Source of the DNA: UBA6522 sp965221035
Lineage (GTDB): Bacteria > Pseudomonadota > Gammaproteobacteria > Steroidobacterales > Rariloculaceae
Reading direction: 5' to 3'
Assembly (NCBI GenBank): GCA_965221035.1
Contig: OZ244860.1
Span: forward strand, 3,753,997 to 3,817,996
Length of the DNA stretch: 64,000 nt
The notes below the pieces were generated by a model, which was not told the DNA's origin, searched no databases, and worked only from the letters and a program-made list of their open reading frames with translations. Each line of letters starts with the position of its first letter. Within the stretch, counting starts at the first letter, position 1. This document shows positions 16,480 to 25,516 of this stretch, in pieces. A program made the position numbers and the translations under genes.

Positions 16480-17814
16480 ATGTTGCAACGTGTCACCAGC
16501 TTCTTCGTCCGCGCGGCCGAGCGCTGGACGCCCGACCCGCTGGTCATCGCCATCTTCCTGACGGGAGTCGCGCTGGCGGCGGCGCTTCTGTTCACGGGGT
16601 TCACGGCCGGGCAGGCTGTCGATGCGTGGGGCAACGGCTACTGGACGCTGCTGCGTTTCACGGCGCAGATGATACTGATCCTGGCGCTGGGTCATGTGCT
16701 GGCGCATACACGCGCTGTACACAGCCTGCTGGTGGCCATTGCCGGCACCATTCGTTCCGCGAGGATGGCCTATGTCGGGCTGACCACGATCGCGGTCCTT
16801 GCGTCACTCGTCTCGTGGGGGCTCGGCCTGATCGTACCGGCAATACTCGCGCGCATCATCGCGGGCAACTGCCGCGAGCGGGGGATCCAGGTACACTTCC
16901 CGCTGCTCGTCGCCAGCGCATATTGCGGAAACGTAGTCGGCATGCAGGGACTGTCTTCGTCCATCGCGCTGGTGCTGAACACGCCCGGACATTTCCTTGA
17001 GGACGAGGTCGGACTGATAGGGCTCGATCAGACTATATTTTCCTGGTGGAGCCTGTCGATTGTTGCCGCGATCATGGTCATCCTGCCCCAGGCCCTTGCC
17101 AGAGCGGCACCTCATCGCGATCAGATTGTGGAGATGCCGGCCAAGGCAGGCGGCTTGACGGATTCCGACGAACGCCCCAAGCCTGGTCCGGGCGCCTCCC
17201 CGTCGGAAAGACTCGAAAACGCCAGGTGGGTCACGCTTCTGCTTGCGTTCTTCGGCGCGGTGTACGTGGTGCGGTTTTTTGCCGCCGGCGGCGAACTTCA
17301 GCTCGACAGCCTGAACATGATCTTTGTGGTCCTCGGACTGGCATTCGCCGATTCGCCCAAGCACTACATCAGGCTTCTCGGCGATGCGGCCAAGGTGGCC
17401 GGACCCTTCCTCATCCAGTATCCGCTCTATTCCGGGCTGATGGGCCTGATCGCCGATTCCGGGCTCGGCGAGCTGATTGTAAGCGGCTTCGTCGCGGTAT
17501 CGAATTCGGCGACCTTGCCGCTATGGACATTCTTCAGCGCGGCGTTGCTGAACCTGTTCATCCCTTCCGCGGGCGGACAGTGGGCGGTCCAGGGACCCAT
17601 CGTCGTCGAAGCGGCGGCGCAACTCGGCGCGGATCTTCCAAGAGTCGCCATGGCGGTTGCCGTGGGCGAAGTCTGGACGAATACCATCCAGCCCTTGTTC
17701 GCAGTGCCCGTGCTGGCCATCGCGGGCCTTCATCTTCGTCACATCATGGGCTACTGTGTCATCGCGCTGCTGACTTTGGCGCCGATCTATCTGATTGCGT
17801 TGATTTTCTTCTAG
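16480..17814 (+). CDS. Short-chain fatty acid transporter (AtoE family)
   Basis: Starting at ATG 16480 the product has 444 residues, close to the 440 of AtoE, and opens with MLQRVTSFFVRAAERWTPDP, the family N-terminus; a GTG at 16396 would add 28 residues. There are about 11 membrane helices and the AtoE-like stretch FFSAALLNLFIPSAGGQWAVQGP near residue 360. It carries short-chain fatty acids such as acetoacetate or butyrate. That is consistent with BKACE and beta-oxidation enzymes nearby, which make or use acetoacetate-type products (inference). Confidence 0.9.
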   Translation: MLQRVTSFFVRAAERWTPDPLVIAIFLTGVALAAALLFTGFTAGQAVDAWGNGYWTLLRFTAQMILILALGHVLAHTRAVHSLLVAIAGTIRSARMAYVGLTTIAVLASLVSWGLGLIVPAILARIIAGNCRERGIQVHFPLLVASAYCGNVVGMQGLSSSIALVLNTPGHFLEDEVGLIGLDQTIFSWWSLSIVAAIMVILPQALARAAPHRDQIVEMPAKAGGLTDSDERPKPGPGASPSERLENARWVTLLLAFFGAVYVVRFFAAGGELQLDSLNMIFVVLGLAFADSPKHYIRLLGDAAKVAGPFLIQYPLYSGLMGLIADSGLGELIVSGFVAVSNSATLPLWTFFSAALLNLFIPSAGGQWAVQGPIVVEAAAQLGADLPRVAMAVAVGEVWTNTIQPLFAVPVLAIAGLHLRHIMGYCVIALLTLAPIYLIALIFF

Positions 17815-17829
17815 GCGAGCGAGCCTTGT

Positions 17830-17845
17830 CCCAAGTTCACTTGGG
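17830..17845. terminator. Small stem-loop between convergent genes
   Basis: CCCAAG-TTCA-CTTGGG forms a perfect 6-base stem with a four-base loop between the AtoE stop and the VOC stop, which are read toward each other. There is no clear T run, so termination is only suggested by position. Confidence 0.35.
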
Positions 17846-18745
17846 CACGAACTTGTCGCGATTCATGAAATGGAAGAGTTGCGTCGAATCCTTTTCCATG
17901 GGCATTGCGCGGGGAACCCAGTCGTCGTCGTGCAGGTCCATGTCGGCGTCGTATTCGACGTGGATGCCGAGTGGACTGTTGAAGTACCAGAACCAGTTCG
18001 ACCCAAGGATGTGGCGACCGGGTCCCCAGAACGTCTCGTACCCCTTGTCGGCAAAGCGGTAACCGGCCTGCAGGAATTCGGTGGGACCTGCCATGTGAAA
18101 CGTGAAGTGTTCGCAGCCTTGCATGAAGGGCGGTGTCTGTATCATGAACAGTGTGTGATGCTCGTTGGTTCCCGCAGGCCGCATGAACGCGCCAACGCCA
18201 AGGAACCGGTCCGTCGTGACAAAACCGAGACGCCGCGCGTAGAAGGCTTCACACTTGTCCGAGTCAGGCACGAAATAGACCACGTGCGACAGCGTGCGGG
18301 GCCTCGGGTCCGCATCGGGGTCCGCGGCGACCTCGTTGACCGGCCGCAGTGGCGGGGCGCCCGGAGAGTTGACCGGCTCGCCGGGCAAGTCCAGTTCCCT
18401 GCGCACGGTGACCTGGAACCCGAGGGAGAATCCAAGGTCGTCCTCGGCTTCGATGGACCCGTCCGCGAGCGTCCGGACCTCACGATCCTTGCCGAGCTCC
18501 GCAGCAATGGCTTCCACCGTGGCCTGGTCGGCGACGCCATAGAGCGTCTTGCGAAGCATGTTTCCGGTCTCAAGAGGCGCTGGCAGCGACTTGTCGCTCC
18601 TGGCCTTGATCACGACGGATGTGCCATCCAGCGCTTCGAATACGCCCTCGCCCCTGGGATGAAGGCCATAGTCGATGAAATACCGGGTGCAAGCTTCGAT
18701 GTCGTCGACGCCGAAGATCAGGGAATCAGGTCCGATGATGTTCAT
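17837..18745 (-). CDS. Extradiol-type VOC dioxygenase (catechol 2,3-dioxygenase-like)
   Basis: The ATG at 18745 with GAGGAG upstream gives 302 residues, the two-module size of type I extradiol dioxygenases. The second module supplies a plausible 2-His-1-Glu iron site: LSHVVYFV (His), NEHHTLFMI (His) and GIHVEYDADMD (Glu). Such enzymes open catecholic rings beside the hydroxyl pair. It ends in the gap with the convergent AtoE gene. A truncated, frameshifted relative with nearly the same N-terminus (MNIIGPDSLxFGVDDxxAC) lies at 32807-33269. Confidence 0.78.
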   Translation of the reverse strand: MNIIGPDSLIFGVDDIEACTRYFIDYGLHPRGEGVFEALDGTSVVIKARSDKSLPAPLETGNMLRKTLYGVADQATVEAIAAELGKDREVRTLADGSIEAEDDLGFSLGFQVTVRRELDLPGEPVNSPGAPPLRPVNEVAADPDADPRPRTLSHVVYFVPDSDKCEAFYARRLGFVTTDRFLGVGAFMRPAGTNEHHTLFMIQTPPFMQGCEHFTFHMAGPTEFLQAGYRFADKGYETFWGPGRHILGSNWFWYFNSPLGIHVEYDADMDLHDDDWVPRAMPMEKDSTQLFHFMNRDKFVPK

Positions 18746-19000
18746 TGGTGCTCCTCTTGGTGCAGGATCCACCCGATGCGACACAAAGTGGTTCCGGTGC
18801 GAAGCCCTGAATTGAAACACTCGCACGAGAACAAGTCGAATTGATTCTCCTTATGGCAACCCACAAGCAATCAAACCGGGGCCCCTCGAATCGGATCATT
18901 GGGCGGATGGCGCCCGAGGCGTTATCCTTGGCTTCCTAACCTGGGGGCCATCATAAAGGCGACCATCGCATGTCTGAAAAGCAGTATTGATTGTTGGTGG

Positions 19001-19144
19001 CCGCTCCCTTTCAAGACCGTCGACAGGCGCCAGGATGACCCACCGGTTCTTGTCGCCACAGCTGATCGCAATCGTGAGGTTCTGGATTGGATACCGAACT
19101 ACGATAATCTGGAAGCTATTGCCCGGACGGCGTTAGCCTGGTAG
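19001..19144 (+). pseudogene. C-terminal fragment of UDP-glucose 4-epimerase (galE-like)
   Basis: A stretch of 47 codons translating to VDRRQDDPPVLVATADRNRE and VLDWIPNYDNLEAIARTALAW is the recognisable end of GalE-type epimerases (RREGDPP-LVA-s-A-e-LGW-P-y-dL--Iv--A--W). No start, Rossmann domain or catalytic Tyr-Lys is present upstream, so this is a remnant of a once complete gene. Confidence 0.65.
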
Positions 19145-19453
19145 GAGTAGCTCGCCCAGGAAACGGCCTAATGCGATCAACAGAATCACGCGTCATGGGA
19201 ATGATCCAGACCTGCTAGCCGGCTGCAATCACGGTCCAGCCAAGCAAATGGACGCCGACGTACAGGCATGTGTATCGCCGGACAACTCTCAAACACAACC
19301 CGCGCCTCGGAAACGCTTCGTGCTATGGTCGTGGCTGGGGCTCTGGCCAATGGGCTCCCCATCCGGCCACCGACTGGGCAGCGTCCCAACCGCCGGCCAG
19401 GTCTACGCATGACTCACAGGCCTGAGGCGAAGCCCCGCCAGAGGAACAAGCAC
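19145..19453. other. Intergenic region, no gene recognised
   Basis: This region between the galE remnant and the MBL-fold gene holds open frames without recognisable content. An ATG at 19409 could extend the MBL protein by 15 residues, and the promoter of that gene should be here. Confidence 0.4.
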
Positions 19454-20425
19454 ATGACATTAAAGACCCCCTACCGCGCGGATCATGCCGGCAACCTGCT
19501 GCGCCCGAAGGTCGTGCGCGTTTTGCTCGCCATCGTCGCCTTGGGCATGGCGTCTACCGTACCCGCGCAAAGCGAGGACGAACTGTGTATCACTTTGCTG
19601 GGCACGGCCGGCGGCCCGATCGGCATGCCGGAGCGGGCCGGCATCGCGAGTCTTGTTTCTTTCAGAGATCGGCATTACCTCGTCGACGCCGGCGACGGTG
19701 TGGCGCGCCAGCTCGCGTCCGCCGGCCTGGACGGACACGACCTTGAGGCAGTGTTCCTTACTCATTTGCACGACGATCACACGGCGGGGCTGCCGGCGCT
19801 CGCAAGTTTCTTCTATACGACCCGCGGCGAATCGATGAACATTCTCGGGCCGCCCGGGACCGGCGCCCTTGTGGATGGCCTGATTGCTTTCCTGCAGCCG
19901 AATGCCGACATTCGAAAGGTCCAGAACAGGCTTGGGCTGGAGCCGAAAGCCGTGTTTCATGGAATGGAGATCGAGCCAGGGCCGGCCTGGGCGGATGACA
20001 CTGTCCGCGTCGCGGCAGCCGACAACACACATTATCGCGTGTCGGCACAGGCATTTGCCGGCCGCCAGCGGAGCTACGCGCTGAGGTTCGAGGCAGGCGA
20101 AGCGAGCATCGCGTTTACGGGCGACACCGGCGACAGCGACGAGGTAACGAGGCTTGCGCGGGATGCCGACATCCTGGTTGCTGAAGTCGCGACGTTCAGC
20201 GATATTGAGGCGGTCCCGCCGGTTATCCGCGAGCACATGGTCCTGGAACACCTGTCGCCGGGGCAGGCCGGGCAGCTGGCCACGGCTGCCAACGCCGGCA
20301 GGCTGGTGGTGTCGCATGTCCGCGAAATATCGGCGACCGACCTTGACGAGATCGCTCGGCACTACGACGGACCGATAGCCCTCGGGCAGGACCTCGACAG
20401 GTATTGTGTGCCTTCAGGCGGGTAG
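19454..20425 (+). CDS. Exported metallo-beta-lactamase-fold hydrolase, copy 1
   Basis: The ATG at 19454 gives 323 residues with a signal peptide (hydrophobic VVRVLLAIVALGMASTVPAQ near residues 20-40), so the protein is probably periplasmic. It has LVDAGDG and the zinc motif THLHDDHTAG, then FTGDTGDSDEV and SHVREI, in the order of the RNase Z / arylsulfatase AtsA branch. It hydrolyses an ester, lactone or phosphodiester. A paralogue at 37092-38054 shares the same layout and the GPPGT...G segment. A clear terminator follows. Confidence 0.85.
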   Translation: MTLKTPYRADHAGNLLRPKVVRVLLAIVALGMASTVPAQSEDELCITLLGTAGGPIGMPERAGIASLVSFRDRHYLVDAGDGVARQLASAGLDGHDLEAVFLTHLHDDHTAGLPALASFFYTTRGESMNILGPPGTGALVDGLIAFLQPNADIRKVQNRLGLEPKAVFHGMEIEPGPAWADDTVRVAAADNTHYRVSAQAFAGRQRSYALRFEAGEASIAFTGDTGDSDEVTRLARDADILVAEVATFSDIEAVPPVIREHMVLEHLSPGQAGQLATAANAGRLVVSHVREISATDLDEIARHYDGPIALGQDLDRYCVPSGG

Positions 20426-20471
20426 GCTCGGCCGATCTGCCGGAAGTTTGTTCTGTAGAACGGTTTGCGCC

Positions 20472-20497
20472 AAGGCGGCTCGGACTGCCGCCTTTTT
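20472..20497 (+). terminator. Intrinsic terminator after MBL gene
   Basis: AAGGCGGC (20472-20479) pairs with GCCGCCTT (20487-20494) around a seven-base loop and runs into TTTTT (20493-20497). It is a textbook rho-independent terminator 46 bases after the MBL stop. Confidence 0.85.
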
Positions 20498-20619
20498 CGT
20501 GGACGATCCAGCCGATATTCAGGGTGCGTACCTTTCGCGCATGTTATGTTTGGCGTGATTAACGCGGATGCGCTAGTCTGCGGGACTTACTGGACTCTCT
20601 GCGAGGCGAGCAGAATCGT

Positions 20620-21735
20620 ATGAATGAATTGAGCATACTTGTCGTCGGCGGCGGCATCGGCGGGCTGACGTCGGCCATCGCACTGGGCCAGCGCGGATAC
20701 AAGGTGGAGGTCATCGAGAAAGATCCCGACTGGTCCGTTTACGGCGTCGGTATCATCCAGCAGGCCAACGTGATACGCGCGGTGACGGCGCTTGGCGTCA
20801 TCGACGATTACATTGAGGCCGGCTATGGCTACGATTTCGTGGAAATCTATACGCCGGACGATCGGTTGGCGGCCAAGGTTCCGGTGAAGCGCCTCGTAGA
20901 TGGATACCCGGGACAGCTCGGTATCGGCCGGCCCGCACTGCAAAAGGTTCTGGCCGACCGGGCGCAAGCCGAGGGTGCGGAAATACGCCTCGGTGTGACC
21001 GTGTCGAGGCTGGATGACGACGGCACAGGTGTGGATGCTGCGTTTTCCGACGGGTCGAGTGGTCGCTACGATGTAGTGGTCGGTGCCGACGGTCTGTATT
21101 CGCAGATGCGGGAACTGTTGTTCCCCGACGCCCAAAAGCCCGAATTTGCCGGCCAGTCGGTATGGCGTTACAACTTCCCGCGCCCCGACGATGTTGTGAA
21201 CATGCATGCGTATGAAGGCACGATGGGCGTCGGTCTCGTGCCGCTGTCCCGGGAACTGGTGTACATGTATCTGACTACGCCAGAGTCCGACAGTGCGCGG
21301 TACCCGCGCGAGGGCATTGCCCGGGCGATGCGCGAGAAGCTGAAGGACGCGCCTCCGAGGATGACGAAACTGGGCGAGCAGATCACCGACGACGACGGCG
21401 TCGTATACAGGCCTCTGGACTGGCATTTTCTCGAAGGTGACTGGCACAAGGGCCGCACAATACTGATCGGCGACGCGGCGCACGGTACAACTCCGCACCT
21501 GGGCCAGGGCGCCGGCATGGCGATTGAGGACAGCCTTGTTCTGGCAGAGGAGCTGGAACGCCGCGACTCGGTTGATGCCGCGTTCGCCGCCTTCCGGAAA
21601 CGCCGTTACGAGCGCTGCAAGTACATCGTCGACGCATCGGTCGCAATCTGCAGAGGGCAGATCGGCAAGGGCCCGCTGGTCAATTATCCGAAAGCCACGG
21701 CCGAGATGATCCGCGTCACGTCAGAGCCGCTCTGA
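20620..21735 (+). CDS. FAD-dependent aromatic monooxygenase (block A)
   Basis: The 371-residue enzyme has all three flavin hydroxylase signatures: ILVVGGGIGGLTSAIAL (FAD Rossmann, residues 6-22), YDVVVGADGLYSQMR (DG motif, near 149) and RTILIGDAAHGTTPHLGQG (GD motif, near 284). It would hydroxylate a phenolic ring using NAD(P)H and oxygen. First gene of the catabolic block that continues with a C-C hydrolase, a stub of a cyclase gene and an FAH enzyme. A fragment of a second copy survives at 28531-28767 on the other strand. Confidence 0.92.
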   Translation: MNELSILVVGGGIGGLTSAIALGQRGYKVEVIEKDPDWSVYGVGIIQQANVIRAVTALGVIDDYIEAGYGYDFVEIYTPDDRLAAKVPVKRLVDGYPGQLGIGRPALQKVLADRAQAEGAEIRLGVTVSRLDDDGTGVDAAFSDGSSGRYDVVVGADGLYSQMRELLFPDAQKPEFAGQSVWRYNFPRPDDVVNMHAYEGTMGVGLVPLSRELVYMYLTTPESDSARYPREGIARAMREKLKDAPPRMTKLGEQITDDDGVVYRPLDWHFLEGDWHKGRTILIGDAAHGTTPHLGQGAGMAIEDSLVLAEELERRDSVDAAFAAFRKRRYERCKYIVDASVAICRGQIGKGPLVNYPKATAEMIRVTSEPL

Positions 21736-21826
21736 TGGCGCTATTGGGAGACTGACCGAACCGTGTCTGGCAGCCTCTCGGTTGTCATCCTTTTGTTGGC
21801 ATCGCAAGCGCTGCCTAGAAGTTTAT

Positions 21827-22214
21827 GTTCAAATCGAGATGGTCATGTGGGACGGTCGCGGGCCATTTCCGCAGATACCCGACATGGAGAACATATTCCG
21901 GGCGACGTTTGGCAGGTTGGCCGCGTCGGTATCCGGGGATGTTCTGCTGGGATTTCACTTGTGCTACGGCGACATGGACGCGGAACATTTCGTGCAACCC
22001 GAAGATACGCACAAGGCGGTTGATCTCGGCAATCTGATCACGGAAAGCGTCGGTCGAACAGTGAACTGGATACATCTTCCCGCGCCGGCGCATGGAGGCG
22101 GCCAGCAAGACTGTCGAGGATTTCGGTATCGCCACGGAGTGCGGAATCGCCCGCGTTCGGACCAAAGAGCTCGTCGAGCAGCTGATCCGCATCCACGCCG
22201 AAGCAGCGGACTGA
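21827..22214 (+). pseudogene. Frameshifted relic of a MetE/UROD-like barrel protein
   Basis: One frame reads GDVLLGFHLCYGDMDAEHF followed by a conserved-looking GRTVNWIHLPAP; another frame then reads KTVEDFGIATECGIARV and ends RIHAEAAD before a stop at 22214. These pieces resemble the middle and end of proteins related to cobalamin-independent methionine synthase. The two parts are in different frames and the front half is absent. The assignment is from pattern memory only. Confidence 0.5.
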
Positions 22215-22291
22215 CCTACCAGAGGCGGCGAACAGACCAGCCAGAGCCAGTTACTTCAGGCACACGAGAATCATCCGTCAGGGTCGAACGC

Positions 22292-22578
22292 TTACTTGAG
22301 CGGCATTGGCTTTCGATCAATCGTCGTCGGTGTAAACGGCAACCAGGAAATTCGCATCCGCATGTCGACCTCGACTTCGTGATCGACTTCCGCAAGTCCG
22401 CCATGTCCAGGTACCTCAATGCGGGCCTTTTCACCGAAGTTCCAGCGATCGCCGTATTCGGTTTCCAACTCGTCGAGCGATCAGCTTCGACCTCCATCCA
22501 GCGATTGCCCTCGTATTCGGAGCAGGAGTTGTCAAAGGCCTCGGCATGGCGAATGATACAGGGGTGGTCGAAATGCAA
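22292..22578 (-). pseudogene. Unidentified frameshifted coding relic
   Basis: On the minus strand one frame gives SCSEYEGNRWMEVEAD and a second frame continues LDELETEYGDRWNFGEKAR, then DMRMRISWLPFTPTTIDRK to a stop at 22292. Amino-acid composition and the overlap of the two frames near 22480-22500 suggest a gene end broken by a frameshift. The family is not recognised. Confidence 0.3.
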
Positions 22579-22638
22579 GGGTGCATGTTGGCGGCGTTAC
22601 GCCGCCGAGGCCGATTTTCTGTCATTTGAGGACGCAAT

Positions 22639-23823
22639 ATGGCGCTTTTCGAGTATTTCCCCAACTATGTGTGGAACCTTTCGGTCGCCATCGCCCTGGA
22701 AAACGGCGGCAAGATCGGCGAGATCGTCGACATGTGCCAGCCGATCGTCGATGCAGCCGCCGACGGTGAAGACGCCGGAACAGCGGAATTCCTGGCCGAA
22801 TGGGTGCGGATGGCCGACAAGCTGGTGGGTCTTGCCGGCGAGGACGAGGCGGCAGGTCGAGAATTCTCCGCCGGAAACAAGCTCAAGCGCGCATGCATCT
22901 ACTACATCACCGCCGAGCGCATGCAGGGGCATGGCCACCCGGGGCGCATGGAAACCTACCGAAAAGGACTGGATGCTTTCGCGAAGGGCACGCGCTTCGC
23001 TCGCGACAATGTCGAACGCGCCGAGATTCCGTACGGGGACGGCGCGAGGCTGTCGGCCTACCTGACGCTGCCCGAAGTAGACGGTCCGTGCCCGGTCGTC
23101 GTGTTCTGCAATGGCCTCGACAGTTGCAAGGAAATGTTGTGGCTGGGCGGATTCCCCTACGCGCTGGCCAGACGCGGTATCGGTTGCTTGTGCGTCGACC
23201 AGCCAGGAACGGGCGAGGCCTTGCGCCTGGAGCGTCTTCCAGCCACGCATGCCAGTGAAGAGTGGGCGTCGGCATGGGTGGACTGGCTGGTCGGGCAACC
23301 CATCGCCGACGCGGACCGTATCGGCATGGCGGGCATCTCGCTGGGCGGCCACTTTGCACCGCGTGCGGTTGCGTTCGAGCCGCGCTTTGCGTCCGGGGCC
23401 GCGTGGGGTGCCAATCACAATTGGGCCGAAGTGCAGCGCAAGCGGCTCAGGCGCGAGGGCGAAAATCCCGTGCCGCATTACTGGGATCACGTCCGGTGGG
23501 TGTTCGGCGCCAGCGACATGGACGACCTATTGAAAAAAGTCGATGGGATGACGCTCAATGGCGTCATGGACCGCATCCGGGTGCCCTTCCTCATCACTCA
23601 TGGCGCCCAGGATCGCCAGATCAGCGTCGACTACGCGCAGCAGAGCTATGATCAGCTGGTCAATTCGCCACGGCGGAAACTGAAACTTTTCACCGAGCGC
23701 GAGGGTGGCGTGGAGCATGTCGGTGCGGACAACATGTCCTTCGGAAACGACTACATTGCCGACTGGTTTGCCGAAACGCTCGGTGGCCGGACTGCGTACG
23801 CGTCGCCTGGTGCCACACAATAG
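22639..23823 (+). CDS. Alpha/beta hydrolase, C-C or ester hydrolase (block A)
   Basis: The 394-residue cytoplasmic enzyme has an N-terminal helical cap (about residues 1-130) and a C-terminal alpha/beta hydrolase fold with nucleophile elbow GMAGISLGGH (Ser), acid in THGAQDRQI (Asp) and His in GGVEHVGADN. The cap-first layout resembles 2,6-dihydropseudooxynicotine hydrolase and FrsA-like enzymes that cleave C-C bonds next to a ring. GAGGA lies 6 bases before the ATG. The very end of a second copy (EYIADWFAETLGGHTS) is fused to a monooxygenase fragment at 28531-28767. Confidence 0.85.
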   Translation: MALFEYFPNYVWNLSVAIALENGGKIGEIVDMCQPIVDAAADGEDAGTAEFLAEWVRMADKLVGLAGEDEAAGREFSAGNKLKRACIYYITAERMQGHGHPGRMETYRKGLDAFAKGTRFARDNVERAEIPYGDGARLSAYLTLPEVDGPCPVVVFCNGLDSCKEMLWLGGFPYALARRGIGCLCVDQPGTGEALRLERLPATHASEEWASAWVDWLVGQPIADADRIGMAGISLGGHFAPRAVAFEPRFASGAAWGANHNWAEVQRKRLRREGENPVPHYWDHVRWVFGASDMDDLLKKVDGMTLNGVMDRIRVPFLITHGAQDRQISVDYAQQSYDQLVNSPRRKLKLFTEREGGVEHVGADNMSFGNDYIADWFAETLGGRTAYASPGATQ

Positions 23824-23937
23824 ACTCGGCAGTGCTGTCTCGTATAGCGTTGACAGGCACCGGCGTTGGCGGATATCCACTGACCCGTTAACGGACAACG
23901 ACAAGGACAGGCCCCAGGCTGTCTTCGGAGGACCAAC

Positions 23938-24027
23938 ATGCCCCGCAGATTCGTCGATCTCTCCATCTGCCTGGAGAACGAAGTCATCACGGACACGCCA
24001 TTCATGCGGCCGGAGATCACTTCATGA
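23938..24027 (+). pseudogene. Truncated cyclase stub coupled to FAH gene
   Basis: A 29-codon frame with a strong GGAGG ribosome site begins MPRRFVDLSICLENEVITD, matching the first residues of the cyclase at 27724-28503 (MAQRFVDLSIYLENDVISD). It stops at a TGA that overlaps the ATG of the FAH gene. The rest of the cyclase is missing. The stub may now serve mainly to load ribosomes for the FAH gene (inference). Confidence 0.75.
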
Positions 24028-24986
24028 AACTCGCAACGGTCGATGACGGCAGCCGCGACGGCAGACTGGTCGTCGTGTCCTCGGACGGGAAGCGCCGCGC
24101 GCCGCTTCCCGGTGTGGCTACCATGCAGGCCGCGCTGGATGACTGGGCGTCGGTAGAGCCCGAATTGCGGTCGCTGTCCACGGTCGTCGATGGCGGCGCA
24201 GGTGAGTCGACATCGGAGGCCGACTTCCGCGCGCCGCTGCCGCGCGCCTGGCAGTGGCTTGATGGATCGGCATTCGATTCGCATGGCGACCTGATGCAGA
24301 AGGCGTTTCGGCTCGATCCCATTGAAACGGACGCGCCGCTGATGTACCAGGGCATGTCACACCTGTTCTACGGGCCGACCGAGGACGTGCCCTTCGTCAG
24401 CGAGGCCGACGGCATCGACTTCGAGGGCGAATTCGGTGTCATCGTCGATGACGTTCCTATGGGCACCGGCGCCAGCGAGGCCATGGAGCGCATCAAACTG
24501 CTCGTACAGCTCAACGACTGGTCCCTGCGCGTGCTGGGGCCGAAGGAGATGAAGACGGGCTTCGGTTGGGTTCAGGCAAAACCGGCCTGCGCGATGGCGC
24601 CGTTTGCCGTTACGCCAGATGAGCTTGGGGATGCCTGGCGTGACGGCCGGGTGCACCTGCCGCTGGAAGTGCGCTGGAACGGCAAGGTGTTCGGCGTGGC
24701 CAATGGAGGCGCCATGAGTGTCGGCCTGCACGAACTCGTCGCTCACGCGGCTGCCACGCGACCACTGTGCGCGGGCACGATCATCGGTACGGGCACGGTC
24801 TCAAACGAAAATTGTCGCGAGATCGGCTCGTCGTGCATAGCCGAGCGCCGCGGCATCGAAATCGTCGACCAAGGTGAGCCCTCGACGCGTTACATGACGT
24901 TCGGTGATCGCGTCCGGATGGAGGCGAGGGCGCTCGACGGCGGTGTGTTATTCGGTGCGATCAATCAGAAGGTAGTCCGGGTATGA
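24024..24986 (+). CDS. Fumarylacetoacetate hydrolase-family enzyme (block A)
   Basis: The 320-residue enzyme has the FAH N-terminal segment (MKLATVDDG to GESTS) and the catalytic domain with metal ligands in IDFEGEFGVIVDD (E-x-E) and QLNDWSLR, and the end motif IIGTGTVSNEN. Members split acylpyruvates or hydrate dienoates formed after ring opening. Its ATG overlaps the cyclase stub stop, and its stop overlaps the cupin start (ATGA). A copy truncated after about 118 residues is at 27331-27714. Confidence 0.9.
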   Translation: MKLATVDDGSRDGRLVVVSSDGKRRAPLPGVATMQAALDDWASVEPELRSLSTVVDGGAGESTSEADFRAPLPRAWQWLDGSAFDSHGDLMQKAFRLDPIETDAPLMYQGMSHLFYGPTEDVPFVSEADGIDFEGEFGVIVDDVPMGTGASEAMERIKLLVQLNDWSLRVLGPKEMKTGFGWVQAKPACAMAPFAVTPDELGDAWRDGRVHLPLEVRWNGKVFGVANGGAMSVGLHELVAHAAATRPLCAGTIIGTGTVSNENCREIGSSCIAERRGIEIVDQGEPSTRYMTFGDRVRMEARALDGGVLFGAINQKVVRV

Positions 24987-25507
24987 GCCAGCTAAAGGTA
25001 CTCAAAGGCAAGAGCCAGCTATCAAGGCCATTCCGCCGCATCGTAACCGGGCACGACCGCCGGGGTCACGCCGTGTTCCGATCGATCGATACGCTGACTC
25101 CCGAACCGATCCCTAGCGGGGATGCGAATTTTGCGACCATATGGAGTACGGCCGAGGTCCCCGTTGATCTAAACGACGAAACGCACGGGGGCGAGAGGGC
25201 CGTCGGGCTCACGATCAACAGAGGCTCCGTGATTCGCGTGGTGGATATGTTGCCCGGCGGCGAGTCGCCGATGCACCGTACCAACAGCATCGACTACGGC
25301 ATAGTGCTTGCGGGCGAGGTAGAACTCGAACTGGACGATGGTGTTGTGGAGACTTGCCGCGCGGGCGATGTCATCGTGCAGCGGGGCACGATCCACTTGT
25401 GGCGCAACACAAGCGATTCGGAGATCTGCCGCATCGTATTTGCGCTGATCGAGGCCAGGGGACCCTACCTGTACGACGGCGAGCCGCTGGAAGAATTGAA
25501 GCCATAG
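24983..25507 (+). CDS. Cupin-domain protein (block A)
   Basis: The 174-residue protein has a single cupin barrel in its C-terminal two thirds: PGGESPMHRTNSIDYGIVLAGEVEL as motif 1 and GDVIVQRGTIHLWRN as motif 2. One His in each motif remains, so metal binding is possible but not complete by the classical pattern. It overlaps the FAH gene by four bases and is followed after nine bases by the epimerase gene. Role unknown; co-translation with FAH suggests a step on a ring-cleavage product. Confidence 0.8.
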   Translation: MSQLKVLKGKSQLSRPFRRIVTGHDRRGHAVFRSIDTLTPEPIPSGDANFATIWSTAEVPVDLNDETHGGERAVGLTINRGSVIRVVDMLPGGESPMHRTNSIDYGIVLAGEVELELDDGVVETCRAGDVIVQRGTIHLWRNTSDSEICRIVFALIEARGPYLYDGEPLEELKP

Positions 25508-25516
25508 GCGGCCGCA

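Noticed and set aside
21782..23065. Single 427-codon frame covering the MetE-like relic and the start of the hydrolase
   Set aside because: Only the first part has protein-like content, the rest runs through intergenic sequence and overlaps the real hydrolase in another frame.
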